Virus record (IMG/VR): IMGVR_UViG_3300034374_002965
Location: 1 to 25,225 of that record
Source of the DNA: a virus
Reading direction: 5' to 3' (one strand)
DNA: 25,225 nt
Every line of letters starts with the position of its first letter. Within the stretch, counting starts at the first letter, position 1. The notes under the pieces were generated by a model. It made no database searches and was not told the origin of the DNA. It was given only the letters and a program-made list of their open reading frames with translations. This document shows positions 8,365 to 14,922 of this stretch, one piece after another. The position numbers were made by a program, and so were the translations under genes.

Positions 8365-8997
8365 TCATGCTGCAATTTGAACCCAGTCGGGGTTTGGGGA
8401 GGGGCTGGCCTCTGAATACCCTGGAGTTTGAACCGGAGTTTCCGCAGAGTACCCCGGAGTTTGAACCGGAGTTTCCTCTGAATACCCCGGAGTTTGAACC
8501 GGAGTTTCCTCACTATACCCCGGATTTTGGTCTGGAACAATCTGACCATACACCAGCACCGGATTCACGAGCCCGTCGGCGGTTAGGCCTGTGACGGAAA
8601 CGTCCGCGTTTGCCGCAGCAGTTGCCAAGCCAACCTGACCCTGAGACTCGCTAGGTGCTGTTACGTTTACCGTAACAAAAATACCCACCGAAACAGAACC
8701 TACAGAGCCGGTGGAAGCTACACCCGTAACAGCGGTAATAGCATCCGCCGTGACCGAAACAGAACCTACAGAGCCGGTGGAAGCTACACCCGTAACAGCG
8801 GTAATAGCGTCCGCCGTGACCGAAACAGAACCTACAGAGCCGGTGGAAGCTACACCCGTAACAGCGGTAATAGCGTCCGCCGTGACCGAAACAGAACCTA
8901 CAGAGCCGGTGGCTTTAGGTAGGTCCGTTTGGCCCCAAGGCATTGCGCCCCAGCCAGAGCGGCCCCAGCCGCCGAGGGGGACGACAATGCCCGACAT
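8365..8997 (-). CDS. Repeat-built putative virion surface/tail protein (210 aa)
   Basis: The ATG at 8997 shares its A with the stop of the preceding gene (TAATG). The N-terminus is Gly/Trp-rich (GGWGRSGWGAMPWGQ). Residues about 29-105 consist of three nearly identical 22-residue units (TGSVGSVSVTADAITAVTGV...) plus a partial fourth, alternating Val, Thr and Ser as expected for beta strands. The C-terminal part has four 11-residue units of TPGYSEETPVQ type, rich in Pro and Glu, probably extended. No catalytic motif is visible. Its place immediately before the fibre gene suggests a tail or fibre-base component. Weak copy-to-copy divergence in DNA implies recent expansion. The function is inferred from position only. 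Confidence 0.8.
   Translation of the reverse strand: MSGIVVPLGGWGRSGWGAMPWGQTDLPKATGSVGSVSVTADAITAVTGVASTGSVGSVSVTADAITAVTGVASTGSVGSVSVTADAITAVTGVASTGSVGSVSVGIFVTVNVTAPSESQGQVGLATAAANADVSVTGLTADGLVNPVLVYGQIVPDQNPGYSEETPVQTPGYSEETPVQTPGYSAETPVQTPGYSEASPSPNPDWVQIAA
8411..8531 (-). repeat. 33-bp tandem repeat, about 3.5 copies
   Basis: The plus-strand word GGAGTTTGAACCGGAGTTT begins at 8423, 8456 and 8489, with a degenerate fourth copy at 8522, giving an exact 33-base period. Each unit encodes 11 residues of the TPGYSEETPVQ type, so copy-number change keeps the frame. Confidence 0.9.
8687..8912 (-). repeat. 66-bp tandem repeat, 3.4 copies, nearly perfect
   Basis: Units begin with ACCGAAACAGAACCTACAGA on the plus strand at 8687, 8753, 8819 and 8885, an exact 66-base period, and the last copy is cut after 28 bases. 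The only difference I see between full copies is one A/G change at 8743. The unit is 22 codons, so gain or loss of copies is frame-neutral. Near identity at synonymous positions indicates recent duplication or ongoing homogenisation. Confidence 0.95.
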
Positions 8998-9431
8998 TAG
9001 GCTATCCGGATGATGGCATTACTTGCGTCTGCGGCCGGGAAAACAACCGTAAAGTCGCCGGAAGTCGAAGTTTTATCTGATCCAAAATCAAGGACAACCA
9101 CAGTGGGGTCACCAGCCGCAGAATCGTTATAAATTAAGGCTCCACGCGCCGTTATGGTAGCGGAACTCCAAGTCGTATCCGCGAAATCAGTGAGAGCGGT
9201 GGTGCCGCTAGTTGAAGGGTCCACTCGCGTCAAGGTGTTTCCGCCAGCCGTGTAGTTAGTTCCACTAACCTCGTTCGAAGCGGTGTAAGCGGTTGTGGCC
9301 GCCGTGAAACTTGCGCTGTTGGTATACAGAGCGATTTTGAAGGTACTGCCACCAGAGTTTTTGAAGTTGTGTACGGCTTCCAAAAGTTCTTTCTTAAAGC
9401 TGGTGCACATGAAATTACCCGAAAAGGCCAT
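8997..9431 (-). CDS. Putative virion structural protein (144 aa)
   Basis: The protein begins with a helix (SFKKELLEAVHNF) and continues with FKIALYTNSASF, TTAYTASNEVSGTNYTAGG and a beta-rich C-terminal part (ARGALIYN, VVVLDFGSDK, FTVVFPAADASNAIIRIA). This arrangement recurs in small proteins of the neck/tail region of marine podo- and myoviruses as I remember them, and is probably a beta-sandwich head- or tail-surface protein. The start follows AAGGAG, and the gene sits one step before the repeat-built protein. No enzymatic motif is seen. A virion role is likely; the exact place in the particle is unknown. Confidence 0.8.
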   Translation of the reverse strand: MAFSGNFMCTSFKKELLEAVHNFKNSGGSTFKIALYTNSASFTAATTAYTASNEVSGTNYTAGGNTLTRVDPSTSGTTALTDFADTTWSSATITARGALIYNDSAAGDPTVVVLDFGSDKTSTSGDFTVVFPAADASNAIIRIA

Positions 9432-9432
9432 A

Positions 9433-9726
9433 TCACATTCTCCTTATCATTTCGGCCAAATCTTTATGGCCTGCGTCATTCAACGCGTTGTATACGGTAG
9501 TTCTATCACTTTTTACCGCTTGACGCATGTAGAAAGCTAAAACCGACGTTATGTTCTCACGAAACGCTTTAGCTTGGTCCCGGATGACCGGATCAGCTTC
9601 GTCAGAAATAGAAATAATTTTGTCGGCCGCTATTTCGGCTATCTCTTCCGGAGCAAAACCGCGATGAGACGTGGTTTTAACTTCAACATGAAAACCGGGA
9701 TTTAGCTGCATAGTTCCTACCGTCAT
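9433..9726 (-). CDS. Conserved helical protein of the neck module (97 aa)
   Basis: The ATG overlaps the stop of the adaptor gene (ATGA at 9726-9723). After a short N-terminal strand region, the protein is mostly helical: EEIAEIAADKIISISDEADP, then VIRDQAKAFRENITSVLAFYMRQAV and a C-terminal DLAEMIRRM. Its end carries the Shine-Dalgarno site of the next gene. I recall similar approximately 100-residue proteins beside adaptor genes in marine phages, without an assigned function. A tail-assembly factor or minor neck protein is possible. Confidence 0.75.
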   Translation of the reverse strand: MTVGTMQLNPGFHVEVKTTSHRGFAPEEIAEIAADKIISISDEADPVIRDQAKAFRENITSVLAFYMRQAVKSDRTTVYNALNDAGHKDLAEMIRRM

Positions 9727-10373
9727 TGTTTGGGCCTAATTACCTTTCCGGTCCTATATTCGTCGGTAACCTCTTTGGCTTCCCCAAACATTTTCAAACT
9801 CTGGATTGCTTCTACAAACCGTTTTTCGTATTGAGCCATAATGTCCGGTTCACCTTTCATATAGATATAGGCCTCAATCAAGGTTCCATACAAAAGGGTT
9901 AATTCTGCATTTTCGCTTAACCACGTAGTTCCCGAACCGGACCCTGCTGTCAAGCTGGCGGGCCTGTAGAAATAGTGTAATTCCACGGCGTAGGCGGAGT
10001 CCGGAGTAGGACCTAAAACGAAGTTGTCCACGTCAAAAACGGCATAATACCGAGGGTTTCCGGTTGTTGCGGAGTTTGGGTTAAAAGACTGAACAAAATC
10101 TACGTCTTTAAAATCCAAAAAGACGTGGTCACTGCTTGAATCTACAAACGAAAGCGAAAAAGGAGCCAAAAAATCGCTGGGAACGGCCAAATATTTATTG
10201 GACGAGGTCATGTTCCCCGTCACGTTCTTGCGAAAAAAGCTCAATTGCACATTTTTAAGAATGCGCTCTTCGGCCTGACGGATAAACACCGGAAGATTGT
10301 TAACGAAAGACGTTTCGTCGTTTTCGGTGTAGTCTTGAACGGCTTGTTTTAGCTGATCGTATGTGAAACTCAT
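9723..10373 (-). CDS. Head-tail adaptor protein, SU10-type
   Basis: A 216-residue protein: helical start (MSFTYDQLKQAVQDYTEND), a segment FVNNLPVFIRQAEERILKNV, then a beta-rich middle with YLAVPSDFLAPFSLSFVD, NPRYYAVFDVDNFVLGPTP and VELHYFYRPASLT, and a C-terminal helical segment with LLYGTLIEAYIYMKGEPDIM. This order matches my memory of adaptor proteins of podovirus SU10 and many marine phages, which form the ring under the portal and start the neck. It lies two genes after the gp4-like adaptor, so the neck has at least two ring proteins. Its ATG forms ATGA with the preceding stop. The family call is from memory but the pattern is distinctive. Confidence 0.82.
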   Translation of the reverse strand: MSFTYDQLKQAVQDYTENDETSFVNNLPVFIRQAEERILKNVQLSFFRKNVTGNMTSSNKYLAVPSDFLAPFSLSFVDSSSDHVFLDFKDVDFVQSFNPNSATTGNPRYYAVFDVDNFVLGPTPDSAYAVELHYFYRPASLTAGSGSGTTWLSENAELTLLYGTLIEAYIYMKGEPDIMAQYEKRFVEAIQSLKMFGEAKEVTDEYRTGKVIRPKQ

Positions 10374-10675
10374 GGCGTGCTCACCGTTACTAAGCCGACC
10401 TGACCAAAACCGGGGCAGGGCCGAAGGGTGGGGTCCTCTATTAAAGGCAAACCCACGTAAACATCCATGGGTTCTATACGATCCGGTCGCGCATCGCGAA
10501 GCGCCTCGGGATCAGACACCTTTCGAAAAGGACCCAATTGAGGGTGTTTTGGTTCATATTGATCCGGGCCCACCAAAAGACCGTTCCACTCCTTCAGCAT
10601 AACCCTGTAAGGATATCGGAATCCCGAACGATCACAGATGGCGTAAGAGTTCTTACCCAGTGCAAACTTTGCCAT
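10370..10675 (-). CDS. Small conserved neck-module protein (101 aa)
   Basis: It is coupled on both sides: TAATG with the gp4-like adaptor gene and ATGA with the SU10-type adaptor gene. The product starts MAKFALGKNSYAICDRSGFR and contains YRVMLKEWNGLLVGPDQYEP and QLGPFRKVSDPEALRDARPDR, then ends in VGLVTVSTP. The DRSGF...W-N-G...YEPKHPQL pattern is one I associate with conserved small proteins lying between adaptor genes of marine phages. Its ending is nearly the same as that of the 98-residue protein at 3592-3888. It is probably a virion or neck-assembly protein; no catalytic features. Confidence 0.78.
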   Translation of the reverse strand: MAKFALGKNSYAICDRSGFRYPYRVMLKEWNGLLVGPDQYEPKHPQLGPFRKVSDPEALRDARPDRIEPMDVYVGLPLIEDPTLRPCPGFGQVGLVTVSTP

Positions 10676-11343
10676 TATCGGCCCCCGTAATAGTCATATT
10701 TCGGGGCGACATTAAAGGAGGCCCTGTCGCGATCTTCTTCGGCCGCGCGTTGAAACTCCTCCTCATATACGGCTTTTAAGAGTTGAGTGCGCTCTGGCGC
10801 GCGTTTCAAAGACAAGTAGTACGACAATCCTGCGGCTAAACACGGATAAAAACGAAAGGGCATATCCATGGTATTTGTGTAAACATCCGCGTCATCCATA
10901 CGAGTGAGCGCATCGTAAATCACAACATCCGAGGTGTTTTCCGGAGTTGGCCAAATCTTTAAATTTGGCGTGAGCTGACGGTCTAAGAAGAATTGATTAG
11001 GGCGGCCCTGCGTGGTTTTGGTAGGAATAGTAAGGTATTCGTCCCGGCTCAGACGATCCATGGAATAATCTGTTCCATCCCGACGGACAATCACAGACAA
11101 TACGTCAATGACGTCTGCTCCTAGATCGTATTCCCCGTCGCCTACAACCAGCGTCAACGAACGTTGTTTAATGGTCCATTGATTTAAGCCTCGATTAGCC
11201 CAATCTGCAAGCAACAGATTGAGAGAACGCTTTGCGGTTTTAAGGTCGTAACCGGTACGAACCTCAATACCACAACGCTCAAACGCCTCTTCTACATAAT
11301 CAGCGACGTCTAACTCAAAATCTGTGCTTCCCGAAGTGGCCAT
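10675..11343 (-). CDS. P22 gp4-like tail accessory / head-completion adaptor
   Basis: A 222-residue protein from ATG 11343, two bases after the previous stop. A longer open frame reaches 11637, but that part is an Arg/Ala-rich shadow of the Gly/Lys-rich gene in another frame. Residues 10-60 (DVADYVEEAFERCGIEVRTG, then AKRSLNLLLADWANRGLNQW) match the helical start I know from P22 tail-accessory-factor (gp4-like) proteins in marine phages. The middle is beta-rich (TLVVGDGEYDLGADVIDVLS) and the end is helical (YYLSLKRAPERTQLLKAVYEEEF). Family members bind the portal ring after packaging and plug the neck. P22 gp4 is shorter, near 166 residues. Some P22 gp4 relatives hydrolyse cell wall; I see no catalytic motif to support that here. 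Confidence 0.82.
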   Translation of the reverse strand: MATSGSTDFELDVADYVEEAFERCGIEVRTGYDLKTAKRSLNLLLADWANRGLNQWTIKQRSLTLVVGDGEYDLGADVIDVLSVIVRRDGTDYSMDRLSRDEYLTIPTKTTQGRPNQFFLDRQLTPNLKIWPTPENTSDVVIYDALTRMDDADVYTNTMDMPFRFYPCLAAGLSYYLSLKRAPERTQLLKAVYEEEFQRAAEEDRDRASFNVAPKYDYYGGR

Positions 11344-11344
11344 C

Positions 11345-11665
11345 TTATTTCTTCTTGACCATGCCGCCGCCGCGCATCTTCTTGACCATGCCGCCGCCGC
11401 GCATCTTCCGCACAGGCGTCTTCTTAACCATGCCGCCGCGCATCTTCCGCACAGGCTCCGACTCCGGCTTCGGCTTCGGCTGTTTACGCGGGGGAGGCGG
11501 CTTCGCCATATTCTTTTTATTCTCTTCGTTCTGGGCAGCCACGGCAGAACCAAAATCGGGATCACCAACCGTTGTGTCCGAGCCGGAAGGCGGGCTCTGG
11601 AAACCACCCGCCCCCAAGTTAACGACAGAACCGCCATTGCTAAATCGCCTAGGTTTCATAGCCAT
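11345..11665 (-). CDS. Basic protein with MRGGGMVKK repeats (106 aa)
   Basis: The ATG at 11665 follows AGGAG at eight bases and overlaps the end of the preceding gene. The N-terminal half is Gly/Ser/Asn-rich (FSNGGSVVNLGAGG). The middle is Pro/Lys-rich (PPPPRKQPKPKPE). The C-terminal 35 residues contain four MRGG(G)MVKK units and end in KKK. Such basic, Gly-rich tails are common in small proteins of marine phages, and their function is not known to me. The composition would suit nucleic-acid or membrane contact. Expression is supported by its clean ribosome-binding site and by fitting between two well-defined genes. Confidence 0.72.
   Translation of the reverse strand: MAMKPRRFSNGGSVVNLGAGGFQSPPSGSDTTVGDPDFGSAVAAQNEENKKNMAKPPPPRKQPKPKPESEPVRKMRGGMVKKTPVRKMRGGGMVKKMRGGGMVKKK
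11354..11407 (-). repeat. 27-bp tandem repeat, two perfect copies
   Basis: The 27-base unit beginning CTTGACCATGCCGCCGCCGC at 11354 is repeated directly at 11381. Degenerate copies follow near 11412-11440 and keep the CCATGCCGCCG...GCATCTTC core. The repeat encodes the 9-residue MRGGGMVKK unit in the Gly/Lys-rich gene and is frame-neutral. Confidence 0.88.
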
Positions 11666-12239
11666 TTTCTAGTCTCCTGTGAAAACGGTCCCGCTTTTCA
11701 TAGATTTCACGGGCGTTATATTGATCGTCGTATACGTTATAATAACCTTTTTTATCCAGCTTGTCTGCGGCCTGTTGTAACTTAGATAAGCGCTGAACAA
11801 AAATCATCGCGTATTCTGTTGCTAGGCGCGGTGCAAAATCTACGTCCTGCACAAATTCGCTTTCCTCGTCATGTGGATGAAAACCCATAACCCACATGTC
11901 CTTGTCGATGAACATGCCGTCAGAAATGGCGTCGTTTATTTGATCGAGATAATCGTGGAAAATTTTTGGGTCTTCGTCAAATTTAAAGTCTACAATTATG
12001 GCGAGGTCAAACAAATCGTCAAACCGAGAAATTGCGCTGTATAGACATTGCTTGTTGTTTTCGTACTTAAACAAGACAGAAACACTGTTGGATATCCAAG
12101 CTTGTTGAGCGTAAGGGCACGGTGGAAGGTCATTAAAGTGAGGACTAGGTTTTGACAGAACCTCAGAAGACCAATCTAGCAATTCTTGATGAACCGCTTG
12201 TTCCGTATCCAAAGAAGGTGTCAAAAAAGCTAGGGTCAT
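11649..12239 (-). CDS. Conserved phage protein of unknown function (196 aa)
   Basis: The ATG overlaps the preceding stop (ATGA at 12239-12236). The product is acidic, unlike its basic neighbours, and looks globular and cytoplasmic. Notable segments are LPPCPYAQQAWI near the N-terminus, SAISRFDDLFDLAIIVDFKF, DQINDAISDGMFIDKDMWVM followed by GFHPHDE, and a long helical C-terminus. The PPCPYA...W start and the GFHPHDE segment recall conserved proteins I have seen in marine phage genomes without assigned activity. His, Asp and Glu in the latter could bind metal, but this is speculation. The neighbours are structural, yet the composition suggests an enzyme or assembly factor rather than a repeat-type virion protein. 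Confidence 0.78.
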   Translation of the reverse strand: MTLAFLTPSLDTEQAVHQELLDWSSEVLSKPSPHFNDLPPCPYAQQAWISNSVSVLFKYENNKQCLYSAISRFDDLFDLAIIVDFKFDEDPKIFHDYLDQINDAISDGMFIDKDMWVMGFHPHDEESEFVQDVDFAPRLATEYAMIFVQRLSKLQQAADKLDKKGYYNVYDDQYNAREIYEKRDRFHRRLENGYET

Positions 12240-12562
12240 GACTGCGTCACAGAACCCTTGGTTACTTTGCGTCGATTGTTCATAATCGCTCCACAGCCCC
12301 GCGCAACAACGCCACCCCGTGCCATGTTTTTTACTTTTGCGCTTTTTGTGTTGGAAACAACGTTTTCCCCCCTTGCGCCTCCTTTTTTCTTTTTACGAGC
12401 TGTAGCGGCGCGCTCTGATTGAGTGAGGCTCTTCGCTTTGCTGCGGGGCAAGCACCGGTCAGGGTTCTTTTTGTTTTTAGACGTCCCGCAGGCACCTTTG
12501 ATTTTACCGTCCGTGCCTATTCTAACCCAATCTTGGTCGCGCCATTTTTTTAATTCACCCAT
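12236..12562 (-). CDS. Lys/Arg-rich Cys-containing protein (108 aa), DUF5872-like
   Basis: I start at ATG 12562, seven to eight bases after AAGGG. The frame is open much further upstream, to 12889, but that region only shadows the two preceding genes. Residues 1-60 include KKWRDQDWVRIGTDGKIKGA, then CGTSKNKKNPDRCLPRSKAK, resembling the small DUF5872-type proteins I recall, with a KW start, a Cys pair and a very basic middle. The C-terminus has a second motif, ARGGVVARGCGAIMNNRRKV, followed by TKGS, also familiar from marine phages. The overall charge is strongly positive. A possible virion or DNA-associated protein; no catalytic evidence. Confidence 0.75.
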   Translation of the reverse strand: MGELKKWRDQDWVRIGTDGKIKGACGTSKNKKNPDRCLPRSKAKSLTQSERAATARKKKKGGARGENVVSNTKSAKVKNMARGGVVARGCGAIMNNRRKVTKGSVTQS

Positions 12563-12743
12563 TTTTTTTGCCCTTCGCCTTTTTGGCGTAGTTGGGGTCC
12601 TTACAATACTTTGAGGCCGCCATATTCGCATACGCGGATGGGTATGTGTCGAATGTACGCTCTGCCCAGGCTTTGCCTGCCGGACATATTTTGCTTCCTT
12701 TGCTTTTTGAGGAAGATTTCTTAGACTTGCGTGAATAGGCCAT
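12555..12743 (-). CDS. Small Lys/Ser-rich protein with Cys pair (62 aa)
   Basis: A 62-residue product after GGAG. The N-terminus is Lys/Ser-rich (SRKSKKSSSKSKGS), the centre reads ICPAGKAWAERTFDTYPSAY, then ANMAASKYCKDP, and the end is Lys/Gly-rich. The ICPAGK...YPSAYANM core is a pattern I associate with small conserved marine phage proteins. The two cysteines in a compact core might bind zinc. It overlaps the next gene by 8 bases within an A-run. Function unknown. Confidence 0.75.
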   Translation of the reverse strand: MAYSRKSKKSSSKSKGSKICPAGKAWAERTFDTYPSAYANMAASKYCKDPNYAKKAKGKKNG

Positions 12744-12761
12744 TCCCTACTCCAAACAATT

Positions 12762-13046
12762 TTACCACGCCTTGCAAGACCAATACCTTGCGGAAAATTT
12801 ATCTTTCGCGGTATCGCAAGAATGTCGAGCCCGGAAGTTGCTTCGACGTTTAGGCTGATCTTTTTTGATAGACATATTTGGGTCGCCAAAACGAACCAAC
12901 TTAATTTCAGAACCTATTTTGGCGAGAACAGCGCTCTTTTTTGATTTACCGGGAGTCCGCTTTGGTTTGTTGTATCCTGCAAAGGTTTCTCCTCGATAAC
13001 TCAATCTTCCAGAAGGAAGTCTTTTAACGTTTTTAGTAGTAGCCAT
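12762..13046 (-). CDS. Small basic protein, DUF6321-like (94 aa)
   Basis: Coupled to the preceding gene by TAATG. Residues about 35-94 carry GKSKKSAVLAKIGSEIKLVR, then FGDPN, KKDQPKRRSNFRARHSCDTA and KDKFSARYWSCKAW at the very end. This KLVRFGD...R-x-x-F-x-A-R-H...SAxYW arrangement is one I recall from the DUF6321 proteins of marine phages, which I believe lack an assigned function. The charge is strongly positive, and two cysteines near the end sit in RHSCDTA and YWSCKAW. It leads the run of small basic genes. Confidence 0.76.
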   Translation of the reverse strand: MATTKNVKRLPSGRLSYRGETFAGYNKPKRTPGKSKKSAVLAKIGSEIKLVRFGDPNMSIKKDQPKRRSNFRARHSCDTAKDKFSARYWSCKAW

Positions 13047-13852
13047 TACGCCAAAACATCTCCGTTCTCAATGTAAATAAGCTCAAAAGCCGCAGAAATA
13101 TCAAAACTCACAGAACCGGAGGATGATATTGCTCTTACCTCAATGTCCGACTTTTCGGCTACCTTGACCGGCACGGAAAATGTTTCTTCAACGTGCATCC
13201 CTGTTGTTAAAGACTTAACATCCTTTGACTGGAAAACTTCGCCATACGGCCTCACCGCTAAAATCATTTTACAGACCGCTGGAGTGTTAGAGGTCGTCCC
13301 GTTAGATATGTCATATTGGAGCAAGTACGCCGTGTATCCCGAAGGAACGGTCCAAAGAGCCATTAAGCTCTGATTTGAGCCGGTTACGCCGTTAATGCTG
13401 GCATAAACATTGGCTGGGACGCCGGAGGTAATAGTGCCTGTTCCTGTATAAATCACGCCTGCGTTAGCGCCACCAGAACCAGCAGATCGCACAATCATCC
13501 GATTGACCCGCAGGTATGATTTGGTGGTGTTTACGGCTGTCTGCCCATTCAGGGTGACAGTTTCAGAAATTTCATTGTAGTCGGCGTCCAGTCCAAAAAC
13601 AGTCACCGTTCTTGCGCCAGTCCCAGCACTGGTATCGGCAGTCGAGCTACTGGAGACGGTCATCACCGATGCGCTGGGCGGGTAAACATAAAGACCGCCT
13701 TCTGACCATATCGTTTCTAAGCTGTTTCCAACAGAAGCGTTGTTGCCGAACTTGAACAGCGGCTTGTGGTAAGCAATTTGCCCACGAGAAACTTGAAGCT
13801 CAAACGGTTCGGAAGTTCCAACGCGTGAAATAGAACTAACTTCGCGGGCCAT
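13046..13852 (-). CDS. Putative virion structural protein, beta-rich (268 aa)
   Basis: The sequence is rich in Ser, Thr, Gly and Val, with few charged residues in the middle, as in beta-sandwich virion proteins. Recognisable blocks are YHKPLFKFGNNASVG, ARTVTVFGLDADYNEISETV, SYLRVNRMIVRSAGSGGANA and the final FELIYIENGDVLA. The ending of the type AFELIYIEN is one I associate with phage structural proteins located after the capsid genes. No catalytic motif or signal peptide is seen. A GAGG site precedes ATG 13852. A head-fibre, decoration or tail protein would fit; placing it needs mass spectrometry. Confidence 0.8.
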   Translation of the reverse strand: MAREVSSISRVGTSEPFELQVSRGQIAYHKPLFKFGNNASVGNSLETIWSEGGLYVYPPSASVMTVSSSSTADTSAGTGARTVTVFGLDADYNEISETVTLNGQTAVNTTKSYLRVNRMIVRSAGSGGANAGVIYTGTGTITSGVPANVYASINGVTGSNQSLMALWTVPSGYTAYLLQYDISNGTTSNTPAVCKMILAVRPYGEVFQSKDVKSLTTGMHVEETFSVPVKVAEKSDIEVRAISSSGSVSFDISAAFELIYIENGDVLA

Positions 13853-13861
13853 GATAACCTC

Positions 13862-14137
13862 TTAGCTGTAGAAAATAGTCATCGCCGTGATGTTGGTTGC
13901 AGTGCTCACATAAAAATCAGTTGTGAACAAAACACCTTCGTCAGGGATGTTTACAGAGTGGGAATCGGACGCCAAAAAGTCGATGTCCAAAACAGTTGCG
14001 CCGCCGTTACCGTCGGTAAGAGTAAGGCGTCCAGCTCCTGCGGCGGTCAAAACTTGCACCTGACGCAGACGGGAGCGACCAATAGAGGCCGCCCCTGTTC
14101 CGGTCAGACGTTTTGTTTTTACGTCTGAGTTTGCCAT
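13862..14137 (-). CDS. Small putative structural protein (91 aa)
   Basis: A 91-residue product after a strong AAGGAG site. The N-terminus is basic (SDVKTKRLTG), followed by alternating strand-like segments (RQVQVLTAAGAGRLTLTDGN, LFTTDFYVSTATNITAMTIF). The IPDEGVLFTTDFYV pattern is familiar from small proteins beside capsid-accessory genes in marine phages. It lies between two larger putative structural proteins of similar composition, so it probably belongs to the same sub-assembly. Function not known. Confidence 0.76.
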   Translation of the reverse strand: MANSDVKTKRLTGTGAASIGRSRLRQVQVLTAAGAGRLTLTDGNGGATVLDIDFLASDSHSVNIPDEGVLFTTDFYVSTATNITAMTIFYS

Positions 14138-14147
14138 GACTCACTCC

Positions 14148-14765
14148 TTACGAGGCTACGTCATAGCCCAAGATGGTGATTACCAGACGGCCCGCCGTAT
14201 ATTCAGCGTCCGTAGTAGACCCTGCGACCAAATACAGGTACTGGTCGGCAGCAATAGTACCGCCCGCCACACGCGTACCAACAGCAGCATCACCTGCGTT
14301 AATAATCAGTGTTTCCGTTAGATCACTGATCGGGCTGTCCTCAACGCCAGTTGCTTCCGTGGCAGAATAGAGGTCAATGTCTGGGTCGCCGCCCGCCGGA
14401 GCTTCAAAACACTCCATCGTAACGCCAAAGACAACACCCGAATTGGCCGTCGTAACCTGACCCAAGTAGGCTACGCCCGAGCCGTTCTTGCCGATAATGT
14501 CACCGGCGGCGGTGGACTGAAGACCGGTAAGGTCTAGCATAATAGTGGTTTTAACGAGGTTGACGTTAGTGCCTACGTCGCTTTTAAAGCGCTCCACCTG
14601 CGTGATGTAAGTTTCCGCGGTGCCTTCAATACCCGCACCAGCTTCGGCCTCCACGGCCATTTTGCTGCCGCTGGTGACCGTAATAGTACCGGTAGTTGCG
14701 TTTTTAGAAACTGTCTGAAAGCCGTTCTCAGAACGGACTGGACCAGAAAACGTTGTCGAAGCCAT
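14148..14765 (-). CDS. Putative capsid-surface structural protein (205 aa)
   Basis: The first gene after the terminator behind the coat gene. It begins MASTTFSGPVRSENGFQTVS, a start I recognise from proteins that follow the capsid gene in marine phages. The remainder is rich in Thr, Gly, Ala and Val (TGTITVTSGSKMAVEAEAGA) with RLVITILGYDVAS at the end, suggesting a beta-sandwich. A decoration or head-fibre role is likely but unproven. The ATG follows GAGGTGAAGAC. Because a terminator separates it from the coat gene, it should be made in lower amount than the coat protein unless a separate promoter exists in 14766-14882. Confidence 0.8.
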   Translation of the reverse strand: MASTTFSGPVRSENGFQTVSKNATTGTITVTSGSKMAVEAEAGAGIEGTAETYITQVERFKSDVGTNVNLVKTTIMLDLTGLQSTAAGDIIGKNGSGVAYLGQVTTANSGVVFGVTMECFEAPAGGDPDIDLYSATEATGVEDSPISDLTETLIINAGDAAVGTRVAGGTIAADQYLYLVAGSTTDAEYTAGRLVITILGYDVAS

Positions 14766-14881
14766 GTCTTCACCTCATGCACAAGGGTTTGCCTTGCAGT
14801 CTGTGCAACGTCAGGAGGGCAGGGACCTGTCTGCAAAGCTTTTTTAATGCCCACAGGTGTCATTCTAACAAGAAAGTAAAC

Positions 14882-14919
14882 AAAAAAGAAGGGGCCTCCC
14901 TTTTCGGGAAGCCCCTTCT
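14882..14919 (-). terminator. Rho-independent terminator behind the major capsid gene
   Basis: On the minus strand, a 14-bp stem (AGAAGGGGCTTCCC with GGGAGGCCCCTTCT, one U-G pair) has a 5-base loop, GAAAA, and is followed by a run of six Ts. The stem arms are 14906-14919 and 14887-14900. The T-run lies on the minus-strand side only, so it acts on capsid-gene transcription. It is the only strong terminator I see in the window. Confidence 0.92.
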
Positions 14920-14922
14920 CGC

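Noticed and set aside
8687-8912. CRISPR-like array
   Set aside because: The repeats are tandem with no spacers and lie inside a coding frame.
8711-9013. Plus-strand frame with VEATPVTAVIASAVTETEPT repeats
   Set aside because: It is the reverse complement of the 66-bp repeats of the minus-strand repeat protein. The minus frame has proper coupling; the plus frame has none.
11344-11637. N-terminal extension of the gp4-like adaptor (start at 11637)
   Set aside because: The extension is Arg/Ala/Ser low-complexity text that mirrors the repeats of the Gly/Lys-rich gene in another frame. The adaptor family start fits ATG 11343.
11324-11785. Plus-strand His/Arg/Leu-rich frame
   Set aside because: Its low-complexity text is produced by antisense reading of the MRGGGMVKK repeats; no start signal.
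12563-12889. N-terminal extension of the 108-residue basic protein (start at 12889), or a frameshift fusion through the A-run at 12562-12570
   Set aside because: The extension overlaps two well-formed genes, and ATG 12562 has its own AAGGG site. The A-run alone is not evidence of programmed slippage, and the required shift is +1 rather than the common -1.
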